A stretch of 64,000 bases of DNA from Sphingomonas leidyi (GCF_011761945.1 NZ_JAASQV010000001.1:62001-126000), one strand, 5' to 3'. Shown: positions 52,306 to 61,655, counted from the stretch's first letter. Notes: generated by a model from the letters alone, not told the origin. A program made the numbers and translations.

Positions 52306-53873
52306 GCGAGGGCGGCCGCACGCCGAGCTGGCATCTCGCCGCGCCGGACAATGCGCAGACCCAGGGCCTGGTGGTGAGCGGTTTCGCCGCGCTGCCCACC
52401 GGCCGCGCGCTGTTCCTCGAGCTCGGCTGGAAGGGCGTGAAGAAGAAGGGCGGCGGCGCCTGGCTGGAAGCGCTGCGCAAGGTGGCGCGGGTAAGCGATG
52501 CCGAGAAGCCCGATCCGCGCGCGGCGGCGATGGGCTTCACCTGGTCGGGGCTCCAGAAGATGGGGCTCAACCCGAATGCGCTCGCGTCGTTCGATCGCCC
52601 GTTCAAGGAGGGCATGTTCCAGGAGGATCGCCTGCGCAGGCTGGGCGATCGGCGCGGCGATGATTGGCAGGGCACGGTGATCCCCGGCGGGCCGAAATGG
52701 AGCGGCAACACCCCGCTCGACGCCGCCGCGACGGACGACGAGGCGCGCGCCTTCGACGATCGGCAGGAGGATCCCGAGCAGCGGGTGAGGACGCCGCTGA
52801 CCGTCCATGCGCTGCTGCTGCTCTATTGCGAGCATGACGAAGCGGCCGAGGCCTGGTGCGAGCAGGTGAGCGCCGCGCTGGCGCCGTTCGAGGTGCGGGT
52901 GGTCCATCATCTGCCGCTCGACCTGCGGCTCGATCCGCAGGGCATCGCGCGCGAGCATTTCGGTTTCGCCGACGGCATCTCGCAGCCGATCCCGTTCGAG
53001 CCGGGCACCGTCGTCTATCGCGACGGCGGCGACGTGCCCAAGGACTATTGGAACGGCGTGCCGCTGGGCGAGGTGCTGATGGGCCATCGCAACGGGCATA
53101 ACGAGATCGCGCAGGGGCCGGTGGTCGCGGACGGGATCGGCGACACCGCCGGGCTGCCGCCGCATCCCAAGGGCGTGGGCTTCCGCGACCTGGGGCGGAA
53201 CGGCAGCTACATGGTGGTGCGCGAGCTCAAGCAGGACGTCTATGCGTTCTGGGAATCGATGCGCGCCGCCGCCCGGCACATTCGCGAGCGCGATCCCGAG
53301 GGCTCGGCGCATGTCACCACCACCTGGCTCGCCGAGCGCGTGGTGGGGCGCGACACCCATGGCAATCTGCTGTGCCCGATGGGCGGGACGATCCCGGTGG
53401 CGGACAATGATTTCGGCTTCTGGGACCGGGATCGCCACGGCATGGGCTGCCCGCTGGGCAGCCATGTCCGCCGTGCCAATCCGCGCGACGGGCTGGCCCC
53501 GGTCGAGGCGGACAGGCAGACGCTGCTCGATGCGGCGAACAACCACCGCATCCTTCGCCGCGGCCGCAAATATGGCAGGACGATCAGCGTGCCGCCGACA
53601 CCCGACGATGTCGATCGCGGGCTGTTGTTCATCTGCCTCAACACCGACATCACCCGCCAGTTCGAGTTCGTCCAGCAGACCTGGGTGCTCAACCCGAACT
53701 TCGCGACGCTCTATGACGAGACCGATCCGCTGATCGGCCCCAAGGGCACGATGACGATTCCCGAGGATCCGCTGCGGCGGATCATCGACGTCGAGACCTT
53801 CGTGCAGATGGCGGGCGGCGAATATTTCTTTCTGCCGAGCATGCCGGCGCTCGACTATCTGGGGGCGCTGTGA
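52302..53873 (+). CDS. DyP-type heme peroxidase
   Basis: A 523-residue dye-decolorising peroxidase-like protein. The distal motif is GFADG at residues 221-225 (G-x-x-D-G with the catalytic Asp) and the proximal heme ligand is His388 in MGCPLGSHVRRANPRDG. The GTG start overlaps the membrane protein stop, and its stop overlaps the P450 start (GTGA), so the three are translationally coupled. No signal peptide is visible. DyP enzymes use hydrogen peroxide to oxidise dyes, lignin units or other substrates; the physiological substrate here is unknown. It is longer than the shorter bacterial DyPs. Confidence 0.9.
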   Translation: MSEGGRTPSWHLAAPDNAQTQGLVVSGFAALPTGRALFLELGWKGVKKKGGGAWLEALRKVARVSDAEKPDPRAAAMGFTWSGLQKMGLNPNALASFDRPFKEGMFQEDRLRRLGDRRGDDWQGTVIPGGPKWSGNTPLDAAATDDEARAFDDRQEDPEQRVRTPLTVHALLLLYCEHDEAAEAWCEQVSAALAPFEVRVVHHLPLDLRLDPQGIAREHFGFADGISQPIPFEPGTVVYRDGGDVPKDYWNGVPLGEVLMGHRNGHNEIAQGPVVADGIGDTAGLPPHPKGVGFRDLGRNGSYMVVRELKQDVYAFWESMRAAARHIRERDPEGSAHVTTTWLAERVVGRDTHGNLLCPMGGTIPVADNDFGFWDRDRHGMGCPLGSHVRRANPRDGLAPVEADRQTLLDAANNHRILRRGRKYGRTISVPPTPDDVDRGLLFICLNTDITRQFEFVQQTWVLNPNFATLYDETDPLIGPKGTMTIPEDPLRRIIDVETFVQMAGGEYFFLPSMPALDYLGAL

Positions 53874-55105
53874 ACGCGCTGGCTTCGCGCGAGGTGCTGC
53901 GCCCCGGCAAGAAGGGGCTGGCGCGCTGGATCGAGGGGCGGGTGTTCGCGCTCATGCCCTATGCCTTCGCCTTTCTGCGGCGCTGGAAGCCGGTGGCGAA
54001 GTTCGGCGGCATGGTGCTGACGTCGCGCCATGACGATGTGCGCGAGGTGTTCGGCACCGATCCGGTGTTCGGCGCGCCGTACAAGCCCAAGCTCGACGTG
54101 ATCATGGGCGGCGAGCCCTTCTTCCTCGGCATGGCCGACACGCCGCTCTATCACCGCGACACCGATGCGATGCGCACCGTGGTCCGCCCCGGCGACCTGC
54201 CCGAACTGGCGCAGAAGGCGGAGGCGATGGCCGAGGCGATCGTGGCGGCGGCGCCGGGGCGGATCGAAATGGTCGACACGCTGGTCCGGCGCGTGACCTT
54301 CAGCCTGCTCGGCGATTATTTCGGCGTGCCCGATCCGGCGGGGGGCGATCTGCGGGTATGGGGTACCCGGCTGTTCGAGTTCCAGTTCGCCGATCCCAAG
54401 GGCGATCCGGCGCTGCGTGCGGACGTCGACCAGATCGCCCCGGCACTGCGCGCGCACATCGACAGGGAGATCGCCAGGCGGAAGGCGGCGCCCGGCAAGG
54501 ACGATGTGCTGTCGCGCTGCCTGGCCCAGCAGAAGCGGGGCGTGCCGGGCTTTTCCGATGTGGAGATCCGCACCAACCTGATGGGCTTCATCGTCGGCGG
54601 GCCGCCCCAGCCGCCGATGGTCGTGCCCCAGGCGATGGAGCAGCTGCTGCGCCGGCCCGCCGCGCTGGCCGGGGCGCAGGCGGCGGCGCGGGCCGGGGAC
54701 GACGATCTGCTCTGGGGCTATGTCCAGGAAGCGATGCGCTTCGATCCGCTCGCGCCGGGGCTGCCGCGCATCGTGCTGGCCGATGGCGTGATCGCGCGCG
54801 GCACTGCGCATGCGACTGCGGTGAAGGCGGGCGACACGGTGCTCGCCGCTTTCGCCTCGGCGATGATGGACCCGCGCCGGCTTACCGATCCCGCGCGCTT
54901 CGACCCCCATCGCCCGGCGAGCGACTATATCCATTTCGGCTATGGCCTGCATCAGTGCTTCGGCCGCCACATCAACCGCGCGACGCTGCACCTTATGCTC
55001 AAGCCGTTGTTGAAGCGTCCGAATCTCCGGAGAGCGCCGGGCAAGGCCGGGCGCCTCGCCAAGAATGGGCCGTTCGCCGAAGCGCTGACCCTGGTGTTCG
55101 ACTGA
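53870..55105 (+). CDS. Cytochrome P450 with atypical I-helix
   Basis: A 411-residue P450. FGYGLHQCFG at residues 356-365 holds the heme thiolate Cys363, and EAMR at 287-290 is the E-x-x-R of the K helix. The I-helix reads GFIVGGPPQPPMVV at residues 239-252, so the usual A/G-G-x-D/E-T-T acid-alcohol pair for oxygen activation is missing. This is known from P450s that work on peroxides rather than O2, such as allene oxide synthases, so a peroxide-driven reaction is possible. The GTG start overlaps the DyP stop. A hydrophobic stretch near residue 25-36 might touch the membrane. Confidence 0.88.
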   Translation: MNALASREVLRPGKKGLARWIEGRVFALMPYAFAFLRRWKPVAKFGGMVLTSRHDDVREVFGTDPVFGAPYKPKLDVIMGGEPFFLGMADTPLYHRDTDAMRTVVRPGDLPELAQKAEAMAEAIVAAAPGRIEMVDTLVRRVTFSLLGDYFGVPDPAGGDLRVWGTRLFEFQFADPKGDPALRADVDQIAPALRAHIDREIARRKAAPGKDDVLSRCLAQQKRGVPGFSDVEIRTNLMGFIVGGPPQPPMVVPQAMEQLLRRPAALAGAQAAARAGDDDLLWGYVQEAMRFDPLAPGLPRIVLADGVIARGTAHATAVKAGDTVLAAFASAMMDPRRLTDPARFDPHRPASDYIHFGYGLHQCFGRHINRATLHLMLKPLLKRPNLRRAPGKAGRLAKNGPFAEALTLVFD

Positions 55106-55108
55106 GGG

Positions 55109-56140
55109 TCAGCGCCGCGGCGACGGGCCGCCGCGATAGCCGCGCTGGCGCTCGAGCATCCAGCCGGGATATTCCGCCAGCAGCTTGCTCACCGCATCGA
55201 GCCGGGCGAGCTCCTCGGCAGTGAATGCGACGTCCACCGCGGCGAGATTGTCGGCAAGTTGCTCGGGCCGCTTGGCGCCGACGATCACGCTGGAGACCGC
55301 ATGTTGATGCAGTAGCCAGGCCAGCGCCAGCTGGGCGACCGAACGGCCCTTGCCCTCGGCGAGTTCGCGCAGCACGTCGACCACGTCATGGCCGCGCGCC
55401 TTGTCCACCGGTGGGAAGTCGAAGCCGGCGCGGCGGCCTTCGCCGTCGCCCTCGCGCGTATATTTGCCCGAAAGGAAGCCGCCGGCGAGCGGGCTCCACA
55501 CCATCAGGCCCACGCCTTCGGATTCGAGCATCGGAATCACCTCGCGCTCGAGGTCGCGCCCGGCGATCGTGTAATAGGCCTGGAGCGAGGCGATCGGGGC
55601 ATAGTTGCGGGCCGCCGCGATGCCGACCGCCTTCATCACTTGCCACGCCGCCCAGTTGGAAAGGCCGATGTACCGCACCGTTCCGCGCCGCACGAGGCCG
55701 TCGAGCGCGTAGAGCGTCTCCTCGATCGGCGTCGCCGTGTCGAAGCCATGGATCTGGTAGAGGTCGATATGGCCGGTGCCGAGCCGCTCCAGGCTCTTCT
55801 CGACCTGGGCCAGGATGTGGCCGCGCGACGCGCCGGCGCCATTGGGCCCGTCGTGCATGCGGCCGAGCACCTTGGTGGCGACCACCACCTCGTCACGCGC
55901 GACGCCCAGGTTCCTGAGCGCCTGGCCCAGGATCCGTTCCGAGCGGCCCTCGGCATAGATGTTCGCAGTGTCGAAGAAATTGATGCCGGCATCCAGCGCC
56001 GCCTTGACCAGCCCGTCGGCCGCTTCCTGCTGAAGCTGGCCGATCCGGCCCCAGATGCCTTCCTCGCCGCCGAAGGTCATGGTGCCGAGGCAGAGCTCCG
56101 AGACGATCAGGCCCGAACGGCCGAGCTGGTTGTAGCGCAT
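55109..56140 (-). CDS. Aldo/keto reductase
   Basis: A 343-residue NADPH-dependent aldo/keto reductase. The catalytic Asp, Tyr, Lys and His positions are in FFDTANIYAEGRSE, VVATKVLGR and DLYQIHGFD, and GLSNWAAWQVM and SSVIVGAKRPEQLADNL are family motifs. It resembles the YajO/Tas group. The ATG at 56140 (MRYNQLGRSG) is preceded by GAGGT. It lies tail to tail with the P450 gene (4 bases between stops), and divergent from the TonB receptor. The substrate is not predictable. Confidence 0.9.
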   Translation of the reverse strand: MRYNQLGRSGLIVSELCLGTMTFGGEEGIWGRIGQLQQEAADGLVKAALDAGINFFDTANIYAEGRSERILGQALRNLGVARDEVVVATKVLGRMHDGPNGAGASRGHILAQVEKSLERLGTGHIDLYQIHGFDTATPIEETLYALDGLVRRGTVRYIGLSNWAAWQVMKAVGIAAARNYAPIASLQAYYTIAGRDLEREVIPMLESEGVGLMVWSPLAGGFLSGKYTREGDGEGRRAGFDFPPVDKARGHDVVDVLRELAEGKGRSVAQLALAWLLHQHAVSSVIVGAKRPEQLADNLAAVDVAFTAEELARLDAVSKLLAEYPGWMLERQRGYRGGPSPRR

Positions 56141-56454
56141 GCGATACCTCTGGAAGCGAGAGGGAGACGCCCCCGCAAATGTGGTCCGGGCGGCGCCTCT
56201 GCAATGGCCCGGTGCGACGAAAATCGGCCTGAGTCGGGTGCTGGCAACGGTGTCACTAAACTCATACAATATGGTGCGATGCGGCAATTCTCCCGTCGCG
56301 CGCCGATAAGTGATTGTTCCCGCGTCAAACTAACCCGATGCAAATGTATGAGTTGACAGCATCGCAGGCGCGGCATAGCCAAATGTGACCGCTAACATCG
56401 CGATCCGCGCGATTGGCTCAATGGCCCGGGAAGAGGCCTTCACAGGAGGGGAAT
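56141..56454. promoter_or_regulatory. Divergent control region with a long-spaced inverted repeat
   Basis: A 314-base gap between the divergent aldo/keto reductase and TonB receptor genes. AACTCATACA at 56259-56268 pairs perfectly with TGTATGAGTT at 56345-56354 with 76 bases between, which could be two half-sites bridged by a looping regulator. No gene is seen here. The receptor start has AGGAGGGG just before it. Confidence 0.4.
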
Positions 56455-59400
56455 ATGCACGCTCGAGTTGCGCCTCGTTTCACTGCGCGCCGTCTGGGAA
56501 TGATCGGCGCCGCGCTGCTCGCCGGCACGGCCTGGCCTGCGCTTGCCCAGACCCAGCCCGGCGACGCGCCCGCTGCCGCCCAGGACCAGGGCGTCCCGGA
56601 AGCGGAGCAGTCGATCGTCGTCACCGGATATCGTGCGTCGCTGCAGAGCTCGACCAATGCGAAGAAGAATTCGGTGGGCTTCACCGATTCGATCTTCGCC
56701 GAAGATATCGGCAAGTTCCCGGACACCAACATCGCCGAGAGCTTCAACCGCATCCCCGGCGTGACCATCGCGCGCGAAGTGACGGGCGAAGGCCTCAACG
56801 TCACGATCCGCGGCCTGGGCACCAACTTCACGCGCGTGCTGCTGAACGGTGCGCCGGTGGCGGTCGCCTCGACGGGCCGCACCGATTCGCAGAACACCAA
56901 TCGCGAAGTCGATCTCGACATGTTCCCGACCGAGCTGTTCACGTCGCTGACGGTGAACAAGAGCGGCATCGCCGATCAGGTCGAGGGTGGCGCGGCCGGC
57001 ACGGTCAACATGCGCAGCGCCCGGCCGTTCGACCGCTCGGGCACGCGCGTCACTTATGGCGCGCAACTGACCAAGAACACCAATGCCAAGGACTGGGGCT
57101 ATCGCGGCTCGCTGCTCGCCAGCACGACGATGGGCGATTTCGGTGTGCTGCTCGGCGTTGCCGGCGTGCACAACAAGGTGCGCACCACCGGCTTCGAGAC
57201 GATCGGCTGGACCAATCCGAATCTCTCCGCCGCCCAGTGCGGCGCGACCAGCGGCTGCAATCCCACCGGCGGCGGCAACTGGACGATCCCGGGGACGGTG
57301 CCTGCCAATTCGGGTGCGGGCCTGGTCACCGGCACCACGATCGACCAGGCGTTCCTGCTCGCGCGCAATCCGGGCGCGACGATCTCGCAGATCGACAACG
57401 GGATCATCCCGCGCCTCGGCCGCCCGATGTTCGAGGAAGGCACCAAGGACCGGATCAACGCGATCGCCAGCCTGGAATATAAGGGCGACCGGCTCCACGC
57501 CTATGTCGACGGCATGTTCGGCTGGAAGGACAATCAGCTCGAGCGCGTCGACATGAACTGGGTGGGCCGCAACGGCGCGGCGATCCCGATCAACACCCAA
57601 TATGACCGTTCGGACTGTACCCAGGGCTGCGTGGTCACCAAGGGCACCTATGCCAATGCCCAGTGGTTCCTCGAATATCGCCCCTTCATCGAGAAGACCA
57701 AGTTCTGGGGCGTCAATCCCGGGCTCGAATGGGAGATCGCCGACAAGCTGAAGGTCGACCTGCAGGGCAATTACACCTGGTCGAGCTTCCACCGCGAATC
57801 CCCGAGCGTCGTGGTGCTCACCGCGCCCAATTCGGGCGTTGTGGTGAATTACGACAACAGCAGCGGCGACGTGCCGTCGATCACGACGAACATCGACCTG
57901 AACAATCCCGCCAATTTCGCCTGGCCGGGCGGGCGCGTGAATATCCAGGACGAAAGGCGCCAGACCGAGACCAAGGGCGTTCGCGGCAACCTGACCTGGG
58001 GCGACAACGCGTTCAACCTCAAGGTCGGCGCAGCCTATGACGACACGTCGCGGCGCATCAGCGCCTTCGACAACAGCCAGGCCTGGCAGAATGCGGTGTG
58101 CGGCAATCGCCCGAGCGTGTTCCTGCCCTCGCCCAACACCCAGCCACCGTGCAACGGCCTGGTCCAGCCTGGCGCGGCGCCGGCCGGCTATCCCACCTAT
58201 CCGGCCTATGGCACCGGCTATTCCTCCGGCGCGAGCGGCGGGGTGACCTATGGCGGCTCGCTGATCTCGAACGCGCAGCTTGCCGGGCTGCTGCGCCCGA
58301 CATCGGCGGGCTTCGTCACCGTGGACTGGAACAGGTTCAAGGCCGCGTCCAACTATGACGCCTTCCACAATGCGGCGCCCGAGGCCGGCTCGTCGAACAC
58401 GGGCGCCAGCGGCGGCTATGTCCGCGAGAAGGTGGTCGGCGCCTATGCCGAGGTGAATGGCGACCTGCAGCTGGGCGACAACCACCTCAACTACAATGCC
58501 GGCGTCCGCTATGTGCACACCGATCAGACGATCGGCGGCCGTGTCTCGATTTCGGATCCGCGCAACTCGCAGGACCCGGACGGCCCCGGCCCGCTGCCCG
58601 CGGCGTGCCCGGGCACCGGCAATCCGCGCGACGGCAGCTGCTATCCGAACATCACCAATTTCGTCTACACCGATACGAGCTACACGAACTGGCTCCCCTC
58701 GGTGAGCGGTGCCTTCCATATCGGCGACGCTGCCGTAGTGCGCGCCGCAGTGTCGCGGACGATGACCCGGCCCAATCCGAACACGATGCTGCCGGGCCTC
58801 AACTTCTCGACGCCCTCCGCCGATGTCGGCTCGGTCGGCAATCCGTCGCTCCAGCCCTATCTCTCGACCAATATCGACCTGGGCTTCGAATATTATACCG
58901 GCAAGGAAGGCTATGTCGGCTTCACGGCCTTCCGCAAGGCAGTGACCGGCTTCACCACCACCGGCACGGTGACGGTGCCCTTCACGGCGCTGGCCACCTA
59001 TGGCGTGACCTATGACACGCTGACGCCCACCCAGCAGATCGCGATCAATTCGCGCGGCGGCCCGAACAGCGCCACCGTGGTGCTGAACCAGCAAGTCAAC
59101 GCGACCGGCACGCTCAAGGTCAACGGCCTTGAAGTGAACTGGGTGCAGCCGCTCGACTTCCTGCTCGGCAGGATCGGGCTGAACGGCTTCGGGTTCAACG
59201 CGAACCTGACGCTGATCGACCAGACCGGCTCGGGTGCCGCCCCGGCAGTTGCGGTGGGCGTGTCGCCGGTGACCTACAACATCACCGGCTATTACGAGCA
59301 GGGCGGCATCAACATCCGCCTTTCGACCACCTTCCAGCGCGGCTCGGTCTCGTCCGATGCGAACCAGAACGGCATTGCGCTCGCCCGGCTCTATTCGAAC

Positions 59401-59598
59401 GACTATCAGCAGTTCGATATGTCGGCGAGCGTCGACTTCGCCAAGGTGCTCGACCTGAAATGGGGGCCGGAGCTCACGCTCGACGTGATCAACCTCACCA
59501 GGTCGAAGCAGCGCAGCTACTTCCAGTTCAACAATGCCGCCTTCACGCTCTACGATCCGGGCCGCCAGGTCATGGTCGGGCTGCGGGGCCGGTTCTAG
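56455..59598 (+). CDS. TonB-dependent outer-membrane receptor
   Basis: A 1047-residue receptor. A signal peptide ends at PALAQTQ. The plug has SIVVTGYRASLQSSTNAKKN, DIGKFPDTNIAESFNRIPGV, REVTGEGLNVTIRGLGTNFT and VEGGAAGTVNMRSARPFD. The barrel ends MVGLRGRF with a C-terminal Phe. There is no STN domain. The plug type matches sugar or polysaccharide receptors of sphingomonads, like the one at 35601. GGSSNTGASGG and Cys pairs in CTQGC suggest extracellular loops. A ROK sugar kinase gene follows after a terminator, so both may serve one sugar pathway. The substrate is unknown. Confidence 0.9.
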   Translation: MHARVAPRFTARRLGMIGAALLAGTAWPALAQTQPGDAPAAAQDQGVPEAEQSIVVTGYRASLQSSTNAKKNSVGFTDSIFAEDIGKFPDTNIAESFNRIPGVTIAREVTGEGLNVTIRGLGTNFTRVLLNGAPVAVASTGRTDSQNTNREVDLDMFPTELFTSLTVNKSGIADQVEGGAAGTVNMRSARPFDRSGTRVTYGAQLTKNTNAKDWGYRGSLLASTTMGDFGVLLGVAGVHNKVRTTGFETIGWTNPNLSAAQCGATSGCNPTGGGNWTIPGTVPANSGAGLVTGTTIDQAFLLARNPGATISQIDNGIIPRLGRPMFEEGTKDRINAIASLEYKGDRLHAYVDGMFGWKDNQLERVDMNWVGRNGAAIPINTQYDRSDCTQGCVVTKGTYANAQWFLEYRPFIEKTKFWGVNPGLEWEIADKLKVDLQGNYTWSSFHRESPSVVVLTAPNSGVVVNYDNSSGDVPSITTNIDLNNPANFAWPGGRVNIQDERRQTETKGVRGNLTWGDNAFNLKVGAAYDDTSRRISAFDNSQAWQNAVCGNRPSVFLPSPNTQPPCNGLVQPGAAPAGYPTYPAYGTGYSSGASGGVTYGGSLISNAQLAGLLRPTSAGFVTVDWNRFKAASNYDAFHNAAPEAGSSNTGASGGYVREKVVGAYAEVNGDLQLGDNHLNYNAGVRYVHTDQTIGGRVSISDPRNSQDPDGPGPLPAACPGTGNPRDGSCYPNITNFVYTDTSYTNWLPSVSGAFHIGDAAVVRAAVSRTMTRPNPNTMLPGLNFSTPSADVGSVGNPSLQPYLSTNIDLGFEYYTGKEGYVGFTAFRKAVTGFTTTGTVTVPFTALATYGVTYDTLTPTQQIAINSRGGPNSATVVLNQQVNATGTLKVNGLEVNWVQPLDFLLGRIGLNGFGFNANLTLIDQTGSGAAPAVAVGVSPVTYNITGYYEQGGINIRLSTTFQRGSVSSDANQNGIALARLYSNDYQQFDMSASVDFAKVLDLKWGPELTLDVINLTRSKQRSYFQFNNAAFTLYDPGRQVMVGLRGRF

Positions 59599-59673
59599 GG
59601 GCCTCTCGGCAAAAGGGGGAGTGGCGGCCGGGCTTTCCCGGCCGCCGCTGCCAACCCTGTTACCGGGGGCTGT

Positions 59674-59699
59674 GGCTGCCTGCGGGCGGCCTCTTTTTT
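59674..59699 (+). terminator. Intrinsic terminator after the TonB receptor
   Basis: GGCTGCC at 59674-59680 pairs with GGCGGCC at 59685-59691 (one G-T wobble) around TGCG, followed by TCTTTTTT. This is the clearest rho-independent terminator in the window and separates the receptor from the ROK kinase gene. Confidence 0.8.
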
Positions 59700-59727
59700 G
59701 TCACGCCGAACCGGGTTAACGGGCCCC

Positions 59728-60609
59728 ATGACTGAGGCGAAACTGATCGCGGGCATCGAGCTTGGCGGCACAAAATGCGTGGCGCTGCTGGCAACCGGGC
59801 CGGACGATGTGCGCGACCGGGCGACCGTGCCCACCACCGATCCGCGGGCGACGCTGGCGGCGATCGAAGCGGTGCTCGATCGCTGGACTTTCGACGCGAT
59901 GGGCGTGGCGAGCTTCGGGCCCCTGGGGCTCGATCCGGCGCGTGCCGATTACGGCACGATCACCGCGACGACCAAGCCCGGATGGAGCGGCACCGACCTG
60001 ATCGGTCGCCTGAACGCGCGCTACGGCAAGCCGATCGGCTTCCAGACCGATGTGGAAGGCGCCGCGCTCGCCGAGGGCCGCTGGGGCGCCGCCCAGGGCA
60101 TGGCCGCGCACGCCTATATCACCATCGGCACCGGCGTTGGCGTGGGTCTGGTGAGCGGCGGCAGGCCGGTGATGGGCTGGGCGCATGGCGAGGCGGGCCA
60201 TATGCGCCTGCCGCGTGCGCCGGGCGATACCTATCCGGGCTGGTGCCGCTTCCATGGCGATTGCCTGGAAGGGCTGATCGCCGGCCCGGCGCTTGCCGAG
60301 CGCTTCGGCATGCCGGGCGATCAGCTGCCCGACGATGCGCCCGGATGGGACCTGTTCGTGCACGATCTGGCCGGCATGCTCCACAATCTCGTCGTCACCG
60401 CCGCGCCCGAGCGGATCGCGATCGGCGGCGGGGTGACGGCCGCGCGGCCCTATCTGTTCCCGAAACTGCGCGCGCGGCTGGTCGAGAGCCTGGGCGGCTA
60501 TGGCGCGCTTGCCGAGTGGGCGGAGGATATCGAGGCCCGGCTGGGGACGCCGGGGCTGGGAACGATGGCGGGGCCGCTAGGCGCGATCGCGGTGGGCCTG
60601 GGGACATAG
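59728..60609 (+). CDS. ROK-family sugar kinase, fructokinase-like
   Basis: A 293-residue kinase. The phosphate-binding GIELGGTKC is at residues 9-17, TIGTGVGVGLVSGG and GEAGHMRL follow, and the zinc ligands lie in the His of GHMRL and in GWCRFHGDCLEG, as in fructokinases of the ROK family. It phosphorylates a hexose at the expense of ATP in the cytoplasm. The ATG at 59728 (MTEAKLIAG) lacks a strong ribosome-binding site; upstream codons look unnatural. It follows the TonB receptor by 129 bases with a terminator between, so expression is likely separate. Confidence 0.85.
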   Translation: MTEAKLIAGIELGGTKCVALLATGPDDVRDRATVPTTDPRATLAAIEAVLDRWTFDAMGVASFGPLGLDPARADYGTITATTKPGWSGTDLIGRLNARYGKPIGFQTDVEGAALAEGRWGAAQGMAAHAYITIGTGVGVGLVSGGRPVMGWAHGEAGHMRLPRAPGDTYPGWCRFHGDCLEGLIAGPALAERFGMPGDQLPDDAPGWDLFVHDLAGMLHNLVVTAAPERIAIGGGVTAARPYLFPKLRARLVESLGGYGALAEWAEDIEARLGTPGLGTMAGPLGAIAVGLGT

Positions 60610-60643
60610 TCGCGCCTGCGGGACCAAGCGGCGCGATCGCGCC

Positions 60644-61267
60644 TCAGATCACTTCCATCGCGGAATTATAATGGTGCCAGGCCAGCACCGCCGCGGCCCC
60701 GCGATGGGGGCGCCAGGCTTCGGCGATTTCCCGCGTCAGCTTCTCGCTCGGCCGCTCGGCATGGCCCATGATCCGGCCGACCTCGATCTGCACGGCCAGG
60801 TCGCCGGCGGGCCAGATATCGGGGCGTCCCTCGGCGAAGAGCAGGTAGATCTCGGCGGACCAGCGGCCGATGCCCTTGATCCGGATCAGCTGGGCGATCG
60901 CTTCCTCGTCCTCCTCCGGCAGGCGGGCGAAATCGAGCCGGCCGCTGGTCACTTCCTCGGCCAGGCTGCGCGCATAGGCCGTTTTCTGCCGCGACAGGCC
61001 GGCGGCGCGCAGATCCTCGTCGCTGGCACGGGCGATATTGCCGGGATCGGCCAGCACCCCCAGCTGCGCGGCCATCTTGTTCCAGATCGATTGCGCCGCG
61101 GCGACGCTCACCTGCTGGCCGATGATCGTGCGCAGCAGCGTCTCGTAGCCGCGGTCGCGGATGCGGGGCGGGGGATAGCCCACGCGCCCGATCGCGGCAG
61201 CGATCAGCGGCTCGCGCTCCGCCAGCGCATCGAGCGACGCCTTGAGCTGATCGGCGGTCAGGCCCAT
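60644..61267 (-). CDS. alkA: DNA-3-methyladenine glycosylase II-like (HhH-GPD)
   Basis: A 207-residue base-excision glycosylase. GQQVSVAAAQSIWNKM, then the helix-hairpin-helix IRIKGIGRWSAEIYLLFA and the catalytic Asp in DIWPAGDLA are diagnostic of the AlkA/MagIII class. It removes alkylated purines such as 3-methyladenine. It is shorter than E. coli AlkA because the N-terminal subdomain is absent, as in many alphaproteobacteria. It ends 34 bases after the convergent ROK kinase stop and reads divergently from the ferredoxin. Confidence 0.9.
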   Translation of the reverse strand: MGLTADQLKASLDALAEREPLIAAAIGRVGYPPPRIRDRGYETLLRTIIGQQVSVAAAQSIWNKMAAQLGVLADPGNIARASDEDLRAAGLSRQKTAYARSLAEEVTSGRLDFARLPEEDEEAIAQLIRIKGIGRWSAEIYLLFAEGRPDIWPAGDLAVQIEVGRIMGHAERPSEKLTREIAEAWRPHRGAAAVLAWHHYNSAMEVI

Positions 61268-61330
61268 GCGCGCCCGCCTTGCGAAGCGCCGTTTTCGGCG
61301 GCATGGACGGGGCCGGAACAGGAGAATCTC

Positions 61331-61648
61331 ATGCCCAAGCTTATCGTCGTGACCAGGAGTGGTGAAGAGCGCGAGGTCATGGGTGAAGCGGGCCTGAGCG
61401 TGATGGAAGTGATCCGCGAGAACGGCTTCGACGAGCTGCTCGCTTTGTGCGGCGGTTGCTGCTCCTGCGCGACCTGCCACGTCCATGTCGATCCGGAATT
61501 TGCGGCCAAACTGCCGAAGATGAGCATGGACGAGGACGATCTGCTCGACAGCGCCGGCGACCGCGACGCGACTTCGCGACTGTCGTGCCAGATCCCGTTC
61601 GGACCCGAGCTCGACGGGCTGCGCGTGCGGATCGCCGAGGAGGATTGA
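61331..61648 (+). CDS. Adrenodoxin-type [2Fe-2S] ferredoxin
   Basis: A 105-residue ferredoxin. The ligand set is LCGGCCSCATCHVHV with a further Cys in SRLSCQIPF, the C-x5-C-x2-C...C arrangement of vertebrate-type ferredoxins. Such proteins donate electrons to P450 enzymes or to Fe-S assembly. The only P450 in the window is at 53870 and is not adjacent, so a link is uncertain. ATG at 61331 has GGAGA seven bases upstream. A bidirectional hairpin follows the stop. Confidence 0.9.
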   Translation: MPKLIVVTRSGEEREVMGEAGLSVMEVIRENGFDELLALCGGCCSCATCHVHVDPEFAAKLPKMSMDEDDLLDSAGDRDATSRLSCQIPFGPELDGLRVRIAEED

Positions 61649-61655
61649 GGCTTTC

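Noticed and set aside
50686-53546. Long minus-strand open frames opposite the DyP operon (491 and 438 codons)
   Set aside because: The plus strand has overlapping genes with recognisable heme-enzyme motifs; the minus-strand translations are His/Arg-rich shadows.
56440-59094. 884-codon minus-strand open frame
   Set aside because: Antisense of the second TonB receptor; its Ala/Arg/Asp-rich translation matches no family.
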